A stretch of DNA of 19,829 nt, taken from NCBI GenBank assembly GCA_019695455.1, contig JAEUAC010000421.1, forward strand, positions 1 to 19,829, in the 5' to 3' direction. A model generated the notes under the pieces. That model saw nothing but the letters and a program-made list of their open reading frames with translations, did not search any database and was not told the origin of the DNA. Origin of the DNA: Methylorubrum extorquens (GTDB taxonomy: Bacteria > Pseudomonadota > Alphaproteobacteria > Rhizobiales > Beijerinckiaceae). Shown in pieces: positions 1-7,695 of this stretch. The translations under genes were made by a program, and so were the position numbers. Each line of letters starts with the position of its first letter. Position 1 is the stretch's first letter.

Positions 1-199
1 TGAGGAGGAACATCGGGATGGTGATGAGTTCGTAGGCGCTGACGCTGGACAGCGGCACCGTCTGCAGGATGCCCGACAGCATCGGCAGGCCGCCGACCAT
101 GTAGAGGCCGAGCGAGCCCGAGATCGCCATCGCGAACCCGACGGGCGTCCCGATCGCGAGAAGGAGGAAGAGGGCGCCGAGCCCGATCGCGACGCTCAC
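1..199 (-). CDS. dctM: TRAP transporter large permease, DctM type (N-terminal part)
   Basis: This is the membrane channel subunit of a tripartite ATP-independent periplasmic (TRAP) transporter, which uses an ion gradient to import carboxylates delivered by a periplasmic receptor. Only the first 66 residues lie in the window; the gene continues past the left edge. The visible part is hydrophobic, with the TPVGFAMAISG and YELITIPMFLL stretches typical of the DctM N-terminus. The start is GTG at 199, chosen because it overlaps the dctQ stop as GTGA and has an AGGAG about 9 bases upstream. It is the third gene of a dctP-dctQ-dctM order. The family call is firm; the substrate cannot be read from this part. 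Confidence 0.9.
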   Translation of the reverse strand, partial: MSVAIGLGALFLLLAIGTPVGFAMAISGSLGLYMVGGLPMLSGILQTVPLSSVSAYELITIPMFLL

Positions 200-741
200 T
201 CGAAGGTCTCCTGTCCGTGGCCGTGGCGCCGGACCGGCACGAGCTCCCGGCCCGTCGCGAGGGACCCGAGATGGCCGACGAAGTCGAGCGCGAGGCGCAG
301 CGCGAGGAGGCCCGTCCCGAACGGAACGAGCGCGAAGGCGGGCCAGGTCGGCCAGGGGATGGCACCGGCGAGCACGTCGCCCTGTTCGAAGCTGTCGACG
401 GCGCGCTGCCACCCGACCCAGGCGATCAGGGCGAAGACGAGGACGCTCGCCCCCGTCGTCACGATCTCGGTCAGCCGGTAGGGCGTCGCGGGCAGCTTCT
501 GCTGCAGGATGTCGACGCTCACATGCGCGCCCTGCCGATAGGCCTGCGACAGGACGAGGAAGAAGACCGCCGCCATGAGGTAGAGCGAGATGAGGTCGTA
601 GGCCCAGCCGAACGGGCTGTTGAAGACGTAGCGCATGAACACGTCCGCCGAGACGATGAGCATGATGGCGAACATGACGAACGCCGCGATCGCGGTCGCG
701 ACCCGTTCGACGGCGGCGATGAGGCGGTTGAGGATGGTCAC
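196..741 (-). CDS. dctQ: TRAP transporter small permease, DctQ type
   Basis: This is the small inner-membrane subunit of the TRAP transporter, which pairs with DctM. The 181-residue protein has four hydrophobic stretches (about residues 12-32, 45-66, 88-110 and 132-155), the usual DctQ topology. It also has the family pattern DVFMRYVFNSPFGW near residues 33-46. The start is GTG at 741, with GGGAG about 10 bases upstream. The gene lies 54 bp downstream of dctP and overlaps dctM by 4 bases, so the three are surely cotranscribed. The C-terminus is Arg/His-rich and polar (residues 165-181). DctQ has no known substrate contacts of its own. Confidence 0.92.
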   Translation of the reverse strand: MTILNRLIAAVERVATAIAAFVMFAIMLIVSADVFMRYVFNSPFGWAYDLISLYLMAAVFFLVLSQAYRQGAHVSVDILQQKLPATPYRLTEIVTTGASVLVFALIAWVGWQRAVDSFEQGDVLAGAIPWPTWPAFALVPFGTGLLALRLALDFVGHLGSLATGRELVPVRRHGHGQETFE

Positions 742-795
742 GCCGACGGCTCCCTTCGAGGCGACATCAGGGGCGCCCGCTGGGGGGCGACGCCG

Positions 796-1821
796 CTACT
801 TCGTCGTCTGCACGGCCTGGCGGAACTCCTGAAGGGCGGCGCTGCCCTTGCGGCCGCGCGAGTCGAGCCCCTTGGCCCATTGGCTGGCGACGTCCTTCAG
901 CATCTCGTCGAGCTTCGACCTGAACTCGGCCGAGAGCGGGACGAACTGGACGCCGGCCTCCTTCAGCTTCTGCTTGATCTCGGCTTCCTGCTGATCGACC
1001 GCCGCGCAGGCCGACTTGGTGATCTCGTCCGAGACCTCCGTCATGATCGTCTTCACGTCGGCCGGCAGGTTGTTCCAAGCGGCCTCGCTGATCGAATAGG
1101 CGACGACGAAGCTCGAGAAGTTCGCGCCTTCCGTGGAAAACCGGACGATCTTGTCGACGTTGTACGAGACGACGCTGTCGAGCGGGAACAGGACGCCGTC
1201 GAGCGTTCCGCGCGAGAGGGATTCGTAGGTCTCTGGAGCCGCCATCCGCACCGGCACGGCGCCGACCGTGCGCAGCGTGAGGTCCTGGGCGCCGCCCGTC
1301 GATCTCAGCTTGAGACCCTTCAGGTCCGCCTCCGACTTCACGGGCGCCTTGACGGTCAGGATCTGGTAGGGCGGCAGCGCGACGGCCGTCAGCAGGCGGA
1401 TCTTGTTCGCCGCGTAGTCCTGGGCCGCGATCGCCCCTTCGCGGGCCGCCTTGGCGTAGGCCATCGTGCCTTGGCAGCTCGTCTGGAAGGCGCCGGGCAG
1501 CATGGCCGCCTCGGAGAGCGGCATCTTCTCGGACGCGTAGGCAGGCGCCACGTAGCCGACATTCGTCACGCCGGTCTGCGTCAGCGTCAGCATGTCGGTC
1601 GCCTTGCCGAGCTGCTGGCTCGGAAAGTATTCGAAGGTGACGCGGCCGTCGGTGCGCTTGGTGATCTCGGCCATCCAGGGCTGGATGATGACCTTCGTCA
1701 GGTAGTGCCCGCTCGGGAAGGAATCGGCGACCCGCAGCTTGACCTGCGCGCTCGCCGCGCCGGACCCGAGCAGGGTCAGGACCGTCGTCATCGCCGCCGC
1801 GACCGCCGTCTTCACCGCCAT
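796..1821 (-). CDS. dctP: TRAP transporter substrate-binding protein, DctP family
   Basis: This is the periplasmic receptor of the TRAP system, which binds a carboxylate and hands it to DctQM. The 341-residue protein begins with a Sec signal peptide (MAVKTAV, hydrophobic core, cleavage near GAASA-QVK at residue 25). The mature protein starts KLRVADSFPSGHY, typical of DctP/TeaA proteins. R173 in GLKLRSTGG matches the conserved arginine that pairs with the substrate carboxylate in this family. ATG at 1821 is chosen because it places the signal peptide at the N-terminus and has GGAGG just upstream; an in-frame upstream extension to 1992 encodes unlikely sequence. It heads the transporter operon and is transcribed away from the CoA-transferase operon. 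The ligand is unknown, probably the acid that operon degrades. Confidence 0.93.
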   Translation of the reverse strand: MAVKTAVAAAMTTVLTLLGSGAASAQVKLRVADSFPSGHYLTKVIIQPWMAEITKRTDGRVTFEYFPSQQLGKATDMLTLTQTGVTNVGYVAPAYASEKMPLSEAAMLPGAFQTSCQGTMAYAKAAREGAIAAQDYAANKIRLLTAVALPPYQILTVKAPVKSEADLKGLKLRSTGGAQDLTLRTVGAVPVRMAAPETYESLSRGTLDGVLFPLDSVVSYNVDKIVRFSTEGANFSSFVVAYSISEAAWNNLPADVKTIMTEVSDEITKSACAAVDQQEAEIKQKLKEAGVQFVPLSAEFRSKLDEMLKDVASQWAKGLDSRGRKGSAALQEFRQAVQTTK

Positions 1822-1910
1822 CCAACCCTCCCGAAGCACGCCGCGCGACCCGTTCGGGCATTCGCGGCCACCGGACGTCGCTGCTCTTCGAAGGCAGCAT
1901 TCTTGGACGA

Positions 1911-1940
1911 TCGGTACACACTGATGAACGACATCGTCAA
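1911..1940 (-). promoter_or_regulatory. Candidate sigma70-type promoter of the dctPQM operon
   Basis: On the minus strand TTGACG (1940-1935) is followed after 18 bases by TACCGA (1916-1911), about 90 bp before the dctP ATG. The -35 match is good and the -10 match is weak. The call rests on pattern alone. Confidence 0.4.
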
Positions 1941-1953
1941 GTCGGATGATGTC
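1930..1953. promoter_or_regulatory. Imperfect inverted repeat over the dctP -35 box
   Basis: GACATCGTC (1930-1938) and GATGATGTC (1945-1953) are complementary at 8 of 9 positions across a 6-base spacer. The repeat covers the candidate -35 of dctP, a position suited to a repressor. A perfect GCTGC-atc-GCAGC repeat lies close by at 1972-1984. The binding protein is not known; the IclR protein of the facing operon is the obvious candidate. Confidence 0.4.
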
Positions 1954-1995
1954 CGGCCGTAGTTTTCGCACGCTGCATCGCAGCATAGCCACGCA

Positions 1996-2025
1996 TTGAC
2001 AGGCGTGCTTGCCTGAACGAATTGT
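1996..2025 (+). promoter_or_regulatory. Candidate promoter of the CoA-transferase operon
   Basis: A perfect TTGACA -35 box (1996-2001) is followed after 18 bases by AATTGT (2020-2025), a 3-of-6 match to the -10 consensus. Transcription would begin near 2032, giving a leader of about 17 bases to the ATG at 2049. This argues against the upstream TTG at 2022 as the start codon. Confidence 0.45.
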
Positions 2026-2030
2026 TCAGG
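2012..2030. promoter_or_regulatory. Perfect palindromic operator candidate, likely for IclR
   Basis: CCTGAAC (2012-2018) and GTTCAGG (2024-2030) are exact reverse complements around GAATT. The site covers the -10 region and likely transcription start of the plus-strand operon, where a bound protein would block RNA polymerase. Its AT-rich centre and length are like IclR-family operators. The last gene of the operon encodes an IclR regulator, so autoregulation is a natural reading. The assignment of the protein is inference. Confidence 0.6.
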
Positions 2031-2048
2031 GGCGTGAAAGACCGGTTC

Positions 2049-3278
2049 ATGGGACCTCTGTCAGGACTTCGGGTCCTCGACGTCACCAGCGTGTTGATGG
2101 GGCCGTTCGCGACCCTGCAGCTCGGCGACCTCGGGGCGGACGTCATCAAGATCGAGCCGCCGGAGGGCGACATCGTCCGCGAGATCGGCCCGGGACGCAC
2201 GCCCAAGATGGGAGGCATGTTCCTGCACACGAACAGGAGCAAGCGCAGCCTCGTGCTCGATCTGAAGCAGGAGGGCGCCCGCAGGGCCCTGCTGCGGCTC
2301 GCCCGGACGGCGGATGTCGTGATCGTCAACATGCGGCCCAAGGCGCTCGCCCGGCTCGGGCTGGGCTACGAGGCATTCCGGGCCGTGCGCCCCGACATCG
2401 TCTTCCTCGGCCTCGTCGGCTTCGGTCAGGATGGGCCCTATGCGGCCAGGCCCGCCTACGACGACCTGATCCAGGGCGCCTCGGGCGTGCCGGCGCTGGT
2501 CGCCGCCGCCTCGGACGGCACACCCCGCTACGCGCCCGTGAACATCGCCGACAGGGTCGTCGGCCTCTTCGCCGTCCAGGCGATCCTGGCCGCGCTCTAC
2601 CACCGCGAGCGCACGGGAGAGGGCCAGGAGATCGAGGTGCCGATGTTCGAGACGATGACGGGTTTCGTCCTCGGCGATCATTTCGGCGGCCTCAGCTACC
2701 GCCCTCCCCTGGACCGGGGCGGCTATCCCCGCCTCATGTCCCGCTATCGGCGCCCCTACGAGACGGCGGACGGGCACATGTGCGTGCTCATCTACACCGA
2801 CAAGCAATGGCAGAGCTTCTTCGCCGCCATCGGCCGCCCGGACCTCGCGGCCGATCCCCGCTTCGCGAGCATCAAGTCGCGCCTGCGCAGCATCGACGAG
2901 GTCTACGGCGAGGCCGGCCGCATCTTCCTGACCCGACCGAACGCGGAGTGGCGCGCGCTGCTCGAGGCGGCGGACATCCCGAACATGCCCATGCACACGC
3001 TCGCGACCATCCAGGACGACCCCCATCTCAGGGCGGTCGGGTTCTTCGAGCCGGTCGAGCACCCGATCGAAGGCCCGGTCACGTCCATGCGCGTGCCGTC
3101 GCGCTGGTCGCGAACCCAGCCGCGGGCGGGCCGCCCGGCACCCGGCCTCGGCGAGCACACCCGCGACGTCCTGGCCGAGGCCGGGCTTACGGCGGACGAG
3201 ATCGACGCGCTGGCTGCGAGCGGCGGCTGCCGCGATCGCGGCGACCCGGCGCGCCAACCGAACGAGGAGACGGTCTGA
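2049..3278 (+). CDS. Class III CoA-transferase (CaiB/BaiF, formyl-CoA transferase-like)
   Basis: The enzyme moves CoA between carboxylic acids through an aspartyl-CoA anhydride. The 409-residue protein opens with GPLSGLRVLDVTSVLMGPFA and has GDLGADVIKIEPPEGD (residues 26-41), both hallmarks of the family. D168 in NIADRVVGL falls where formyl-CoA transferase has its catalytic Asp169. RTGEGQEIEVPMFETM follows, as usual. The ATG at 2049 is preferred because homologues start here and the likely transcript starts near 2032; GTG 2034 is an alternative. It is the first gene of a five-gene operon and overlaps the next gene by one base (TGATG). It probably activates the imported acid, taking CoA from a common donor such as succinyl-CoA. 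The substrate is unknown. Confidence 0.9.
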   Translation: MGPLSGLRVLDVTSVLMGPFATLQLGDLGADVIKIEPPEGDIVREIGPGRTPKMGGMFLHTNRSKRSLVLDLKQEGARRALLRLARTADVVIVNMRPKALARLGLGYEAFRAVRPDIVFLGLVGFGQDGPYAARPAYDDLIQGASGVPALVAAASDGTPRYAPVNIADRVVGLFAVQAILAALYHRERTGEGQEIEVPMFETMTGFVLGDHFGGLSYRPPLDRGGYPRLMSRYRRPYETADGHMCVLIYTDKQWQSFFAAIGRPDLAADPRFASIKSRLRSIDEVYGEAGRIFLTRPNAEWRALLEAADIPNMPMHTLATIQDDPHLRAVGFFEPVEHPIEGPVTSMRVPSRWSRTQPRAGRPAPGLGEHTRDVLAEAGLTADEIDALAASGGCRDRGDPARQPNEETV

Positions 3279-4444
3279 TGGATTTCGCGCTCAGCCCCGA
3301 CCAGGAGGCCATCCAGGAGGCCGTGGCCTCCATCTGCGCCGGCTTCGACGACGAGTACTGGCTGAAGCGGGACAAGGAGGGCGGCTTCCCAACCGACTTC
3401 TACGATGCGATGGCGAAGGGGGGCTGGCTCGGCATCTGCGTTCCCGAGGCCTATGGCGGCTCGGGCCTCGGCGTGACCGAGGCGGCCATCATGATGCGCA
3501 CGATCGCGGAATCCGGGGCCGGCATGTCCGGCGCATCCGCCATCCACATCAACGTCTTCGGCCTGAACCCCGTCGTCGTCTTCGGGTCGGACGAGCAGAA
3601 GCGGCGCATGCTGCCGCCGATGGCGGAAGGACGGGAGAAGGCCTGCTTCGCCGTGACGGAGCCGAACACGGGGCTCAACACGACGCAGCTGAAGACGCGC
3701 GCGGTCGCACGGAACGATCGCTACGTGGTCAACGGGCAGAAGGTCTGGATCTCGACCGCGCAGGTGGCCCACAAGATCCTGCTTCTCGCCCGCACGACCC
3801 CGCTCGAGGAGGTCCGCAAGCCCACGCAGGGACTGACCCTGTTCTACACCGACCTCGACCGCACGAAGATCCGCGTCAGCGAGATCGAGAAGATGGGCCG
3901 CAAGGCCGTCGATTCGAACGAGCTCTTCTTCGAGGATTTCGAGATCCCGTTCGAGGACCGGATCGGCGAGGAGGGGCGCGGCTTCGAGTACATCCTCCAC
4001 GGCATGAACCCGGAACGCGTTCTGATCGCCGCCGAGGCCGTCGGCCTCGGACGGCTCGCGCTCACGCGGGCGACGGCCTACGCCAAGGAACGGATCGTCT
4101 TCAATCGCCCGATCGGCCAGAACCAGTCCATCCAGCACCCTCTCGCCAAGAACTGGATGGACCTGGAGGCGGCCTGGCTGATGATCCTCTCGGCGGCCTG
4201 GCAGTACGACACCGGCCTTCCCTGCGGGGCGGCCGCCAACGCCGCGAAGTATCTCGCGGGCGAAGCCGGGTTCGACGCCTGCCAGCAGGCCGTGATGACG
4301 CATGGCGGCTTCGGCTACGCCAAGGAGTACCACGTGGAGCGCTACCTCCGCGAGGTGATGGTGCCCCGCATCGCCCCGATCAGCCCGCAGCTCGTCCTGT
4401 GCTACATCGCCGAGCGGGTGCTCGGGCTCCCGAAATCCTACTGA
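3278..4444 (+). CDS. Acyl-CoA dehydrogenase
   Basis: This FAD enzyme introduces a 2,3 double bond into an acyl-CoA and passes electrons to electron-transfer flavoprotein. The 388-residue length is normal. The FAD/substrate signature CFAVTEPNTGLNTTQLKTRA (residues 123-142) and VNGQKVWIS (151-159) are present, as is the C-terminal HGGFGYAKEYHVERYLRE (342-359). The usual catalytic Glu of medium-chain enzymes near the C-terminus is missing: the region reads RIAPISPQ. Instead E246 in HGMNPERVLIAAE sits where isovaleryl- and long-chain-type dehydrogenases carry their catalytic Glu. GAGGAGA upstream gives a strong ribosome site. It is coupled to the CoA-transferase before it. A branched or bulky acyl-CoA substrate would fit this Glu position, but that is inference. 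Confidence 0.93.
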   Translation: MDFALSPDQEAIQEAVASICAGFDDEYWLKRDKEGGFPTDFYDAMAKGGWLGICVPEAYGGSGLGVTEAAIMMRTIAESGAGMSGASAIHINVFGLNPVVVFGSDEQKRRMLPPMAEGREKACFAVTEPNTGLNTTQLKTRAVARNDRYVVNGQKVWISTAQVAHKILLLARTTPLEEVRKPTQGLTLFYTDLDRTKIRVSEIEKMGRKAVDSNELFFEDFEIPFEDRIGEEGRGFEYILHGMNPERVLIAAEAVGLGRLALTRATAYAKERIVFNRPIGQNQSIQHPLAKNWMDLEAAWLMILSAAWQYDTGLPCGAAANAAKYLAGEAGFDACQQAVMTHGGFGYAKEYHVERYLREVMVPRIAPISPQLVLCYIAERVLGLPKSY

Positions 4445-4456
4445 GGCACCGCCGCG

Positions 4457-5737
4457 ATGGATCCGCCGATCCTGCGATCCGAGGATCTGGACCTCGCGGC
4501 CTTCGTCCGGCCTGGGGACGTCGTCGTCTGCGGCCAGGGGACGGCCGAGCCCCTGACGCTCACGCGCCGGCTCGTCGCCCGGAAGGACGACATCGGCCCG
4601 TTCACGTGCTGGCTCGGCGTCGGCCTGTCCGACACGTTCGCGCCCGAACGCAGCGCCGGCATCGCCTTCCGGGCCTACGGGGCGATCGGGACCAACGCCG
4701 CCCTATCGCGCGCGGGACGGCTCGACGTCCTGCCCTGGCACTATTCTAGCCTGGAACGCGCCTTCGCGACGGGCGTCCTGCGCGCCGACGTCGTCCTGCT
4801 CCAGCTCGCCCCACCGCCGCCCGGCCGGTCCGGCTACAGCCTCGGCCTGGCGAACGACTACGTCGCGGCGGCGGCCCGCTCGGCCCGCGTGGTCCTGGCC
4901 GAGATCAACCCGGACGTGCCCTGGACCCACGGGAGCGCCCTGCCCGCCGAGATCCGGCCCCACGCCTTCGTCCGGGCCGACGCTCCGCCGCAGGAGCTTC
5001 GGCCGTCCCGGTTCGGCGACGTCGAGACGCGCATCGCCCGGCTCGTCGCGGAGCTCGTGCCCGAGGGAGCCTGCCTGCAGTTCGGCGTGGGTGCGGTTCC
5101 CGTCGCGGCCATGTCGGGGCTGGGCGACCACCGGGCGCTCTCGATCCATTCCGGCGTGATCGGCGACGTCTGCGTCGACCTGATCGAATCCGGCGCGGTC
5201 ACGAATGCCCGCAAGCCGTTCGACCGGGGCGTGACGGTCACCAACACGGTGCTCGGCACGCGCCGCCTGTTCGACCACGTGCACGACAATCCGGCCGTCG
5301 CCGTCCGGCCGGCCTCCCACACCCACGATCACGCGACGCTCGCCCGCATCGGGGATGTCCGCGCCATCAACTCGGGCGTCGAGATCGACCTCACGGGGCA
5401 GGTCAATGCCGAGGTCGCGGGCGGCGCCTATGTGGGCGCGGTCGGCGGGCTCAACGACTTCGTCCGCGGCGCCCTCGCAAGCCCCGGGGGGCGTTCCATC
5501 ATCGCCCTGCCGGCGAGTGCGCTCGGCGGCACGGCGAGCCGCATCGTGACGCGGGTCGACACGGTGACGGTGCCGCGCAGCGACGCCGACCTCGTCGTCA
5601 CGGAGCATGGCGTCGCGGACCTCCGGGGCGCGACGCTCGCGGAACGGGCGGCGCGCCTGATCGCGATCGCGGCACCCGCCTTCCGCGAGGATCTGGCGCG
5701 CGCCTGGCGCGATCGGGAGGCGCGCCATGTCGCCTGA
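4457..5737 (+). CDS. Acetyl-CoA hydrolase/transferase family protein (class I CoA-transferase fold)
   Basis: The 426-residue protein belongs to the family of acetate and 4-hydroxybutyrate CoA-transferases. The C-terminal signature AINSGVEIDLTGQVNAEV (residues 303-320) and GGLNDFVRGAL (330-340) is clear, and LQFGVGAVPVAAM (207-219) matches the oxyanion-loop region. The stretch normally written HSE, whose Glu forms the covalent CoA thioester, reads H231-S232-G233, so the expected nucleophile is absent. The protein may use another residue, act as a thioesterase, or serve a non-catalytic role. The ATG lies 12 bp after the dehydrogenase stop, whose own TGAGG serves as ribosome site. The gene overlaps the next by 11 bases. 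Family call firm; activity open. Confidence 0.85.
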   Translation: MDPPILRSEDLDLAAFVRPGDVVVCGQGTAEPLTLTRRLVARKDDIGPFTCWLGVGLSDTFAPERSAGIAFRAYGAIGTNAALSRAGRLDVLPWHYSSLERAFATGVLRADVVLLQLAPPPPGRSGYSLGLANDYVAAAARSARVVLAEINPDVPWTHGSALPAEIRPHAFVRADAPPQELRPSRFGDVETRIARLVAELVPEGACLQFGVGAVPVAAMSGLGDHRALSIHSGVIGDVCVDLIESGAVTNARKPFDRGVTVTNTVLGTRRLFDHVHDNPAVAVRPASHTHDHATLARIGDVRAINSGVEIDLTGQVNAEVAGGAYVGAVGGLNDFVRGALASPGGRSIIALPASALGGTASRIVTRVDTVTVPRSDADLVVTEHGVADLRGATLAERAARLIAIAAPAFREDLARAWRDREARHVA

Positions 5738-6950
5738 CGCGCCGTTCGAGCCGCGCCGGGGGCCGCTCGCCGGGATCCGCATCGTCGAGCTGGCCGGAAT
5801 CGGCCCCGCCCCGATGGCCTGCATGCTGCTCGCGGATGCGGGAGCCGAGATCCTGCGGATCGACCGGCCGAGCCCGAGCGGCCTCGGCATCGCGAAGCCG
5901 GTGCGCTTCGATTGCCTCGCCCGGAGCCGCCGTTCCGTCGCGATCGACCTGAAGCACCCCGAGGGCGCGGCCGTGGTGCTCGACCTCGTGCGCGGCGCCG
6001 ATGCGCTGATCGAGGGCTTCCGGCCCGGCACCACGGAGCGGCTGGGGCTCGGGCCGGAGACCTGCCTCGCGGCGAAGCCCTCCCTCGTCTACGGGCGCAT
6101 CACGGGCTGGGGACAGACGGGGCCGCTCGCACCCACGGCGGGCCACGACCTGAACTACATCGCGCTCTCGGGCGCGCTGCACGCGATCGGCCGGGCCGGC
6201 GCGCCGCCGACGCCGCCCCTGAACCTCGTCGGCGATTTCGGCGGCGGCGCGCTGTACCTCGCCTTCGGCCTCGTCTCCGCGCTCCTGCATGCCCGCGCGA
6301 CGGGCCAGGGGCAGGTGGTGGACGCCGCCATGACGGACGGCGCGGCGGGCCTCATGACGTCCGCCTACGGGCTCCACGCCGCCGGTCTGCACAGCGACGA
6401 GCGGGGCGCGAACGTGCTCGATTCCGGGGCGCCCTACTACGAGGTCTACGCCTGCGCCGACGGGCGCTTCGTCTCGGTGGCGCCGATCGAGGCGAAGTTC
6501 CGCGACGTGCTGCTCGACCGGATGGGGCTTGCCCCGACGGAGCTGCCGGACCTCGACGACCCGGCGAGCTGGCCCGCCGCCAAGGCGGTCCTGGCGGCCC
6601 GCTTCCGCGAGCGCAGCCAGGCCGAGTGGTGCGGGCTGTTCGAGGGGAGCGACGCCTGCGTCGCGCCGGTGCTGTCGCTCGCCGAGGCGCCCTCGCATCC
6701 GCACAACCGGGCCCGCGGCGCGTTCGTCGTGGTGGACGGCGTGGCGCAGCCGGGGCCCGTGCCGCGGTTCTCGGCGACGCCGTCGGCGGTCCCGACGCCG
6801 CCGGAGGCGCCCGGAGCGAGCACGCGCACGGCGCTGGCCGCCTGGGGGATCGCCCCCGAACGGCTCGACCGCCTGGAGGAGGAGGGCGCGATCGGCGTCC
6901 GGCGCAGCCCGGGTGGCGCAGCGGCGCGTGCCGGAGCGGGACGGCCATGA
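5727..6950 (+). CDS. Alpha-methylacyl-CoA racemase-like class III CoA-transferase family protein
   Basis: The 407-residue protein belongs to the CaiB/BaiF family but resembles the racemase branch. TAGHDLNYIALSGALHAIG contains H140, and LVGDFGGGAL contains D170. Their spacing of 30 residues equals that of the catalytic His126/Asp156 pair of Mycobacterium MCR. GAPYYEVYACADGRF also matches racemases. Racemases interconvert 2R and 2S methyl-branched acyl-CoAs by 1,1-proton transfer. A role in preparing a 2-methylacyl-CoA for the dehydrogenase encoded two genes upstream is therefore plausible. GGGAGG sits 7 bases before the ATG inside the preceding gene. The stop overlaps the iclR start (ATGA). 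The Ala/Gly/Arg-rich tail (residues 390-407) is probably disordered. Confidence 0.85.
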   Translation: MSPDAPFEPRRGPLAGIRIVELAGIGPAPMACMLLADAGAEILRIDRPSPSGLGIAKPVRFDCLARSRRSVAIDLKHPEGAAVVLDLVRGADALIEGFRPGTTERLGLGPETCLAAKPSLVYGRITGWGQTGPLAPTAGHDLNYIALSGALHAIGRAGAPPTPPLNLVGDFGGGALYLAFGLVSALLHARATGQGQVVDAAMTDGAAGLMTSAYGLHAAGLHSDERGANVLDSGAPYYEVYACADGRFVSVAPIEAKFRDVLLDRMGLAPTELPDLDDPASWPAAKAVLAARFRERSQAEWCGLFEGSDACVAPVLSLAEAPSHPHNRARGAFVVVDGVAQPGPVPRFSATPSAVPTPPEAPGASTRTALAAWGIAPERLDRLEEEGAIGVRRSPGGAAARAGAGRP

Positions 6951-7675
6951 TCGTCCGGCAGGCCGCGAACGTCCTCGACATCCTGGAATTCTTCGCCGAG
7001 AGCCGCCGACCCGCGACCCTGTCGGAGATCGCGGACCATTTCGGCTGGCCCCGATCGAGCACGTTCAACCTCCTGACGACCCTCGCCGAGCGCGGCTACC
7101 TGTACGAGCCGAAGCCGCGCGCGGGCTACTATCCGACCCCGCGCTGGCTGGTTCAGGCCCAGATCGTCGCCCAGGCGGAGCCGCTGCCGGCCTGGACGAA
7201 GCTGATCCTCGCCGAGCTCGCGGCCGATACCGGCGAGACCGTCGCCATCGGCGGGGCGGCCGGCACGATGGCGGTCTTCCTGGACGTGGTGGAATCGCGG
7301 GCCTCGGTCCGGTACTTCGCCAAGGTCGGGCACCGGATCCCCATCCATGCGAGCTCGACGGGGCGCGCCCTCCTCCTGCAATACTCCCTGGAGGACCGGC
7401 TCGCGCTCTACCGCAAGATCGAGTTCCGGCAGTTCGGCCCGCAGACGCCCGTCAGCATCGACATGGTCGAGGCGGAGCTCCGACGCTCCGTCGATCGCGG
7501 CTATTGCGTCAGCTACGCCGATTTCAGCGCCGACCTCGCGGGGATCGCCGTGCCGCTGGGCCTCGGCGAACGCCGGCTGTCCCTCGTCGTCGCGGGGCCG
7601 ATGTTCCGGATGCAGGACCGGATCGAGCCCATCGCCGACACCCTCCGGCGGGCCGTCGGGCGCCACGCCCCGTGA
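6947..7675 (+). CDS. IclR-family transcriptional regulator
   Basis: The 242-residue protein has an N-terminal winged helix (about residues 4-65) with RQAANVLDILEFFAE and SEIADHFGWPRSSTFNLL, the recognition helix region. The C-terminal effector domain follows (about 80-240), including VGHRIPIHASSTGRALL and the DRGYCVSYADFSADLAGIAVP stretch typical of IclR. These proteins bind small organic acids and control catabolic operons. It ends a five-gene operon and overlaps the preceding gene as ATGA, so its level follows that of the enzymes. The palindrome at 2012-2030 is the best candidate operator. Whether it represses or activates cannot be read from sequence. Family call firm. Confidence 0.95.
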   Translation: MIVRQAANVLDILEFFAESRRPATLSEIADHFGWPRSSTFNLLTTLAERGYLYEPKPRAGYYPTPRWLVQAQIVAQAEPLPAWTKLILAELAADTGETVAIGGAAGTMAVFLDVVESRASVRYFAKVGHRIPIHASSTGRALLLQYSLEDRLALYRKIEFRQFGPQTPVSIDMVEAELRRSVDRGYCVSYADFSADLAGIAVPLGLGERRLSLVVAGPMFRMQDRIEPIADTLRRAVGRHAP

Positions 7676-7679
7676 GGTC

Positions 7680-7695
7680 GGCGACCCAGGTCGCC
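7680..7695 (+). terminator. GC-rich inverted repeat just after iclR stop
   Basis: GGCGACC and GGTCGCC flank two bases immediately downstream of the stop codon. As RNA it would form about a 6-bp stem with a 4-base loop. There is no T-run, so termination is uncertain. Confidence 0.3.

Noticed and set aside
217..1962. Open frame of 581 codons on the plus strand over dctQ and dctP
   Set aside because: It is antisense to the TRAP genes and shows no recognisable domain.
2022..2048. TTG start nine codons upstream for the class III CoA-transferase
   Set aside because: It lies inside the operator palindrome, has no ribosome site, and would precede the likely transcription start.
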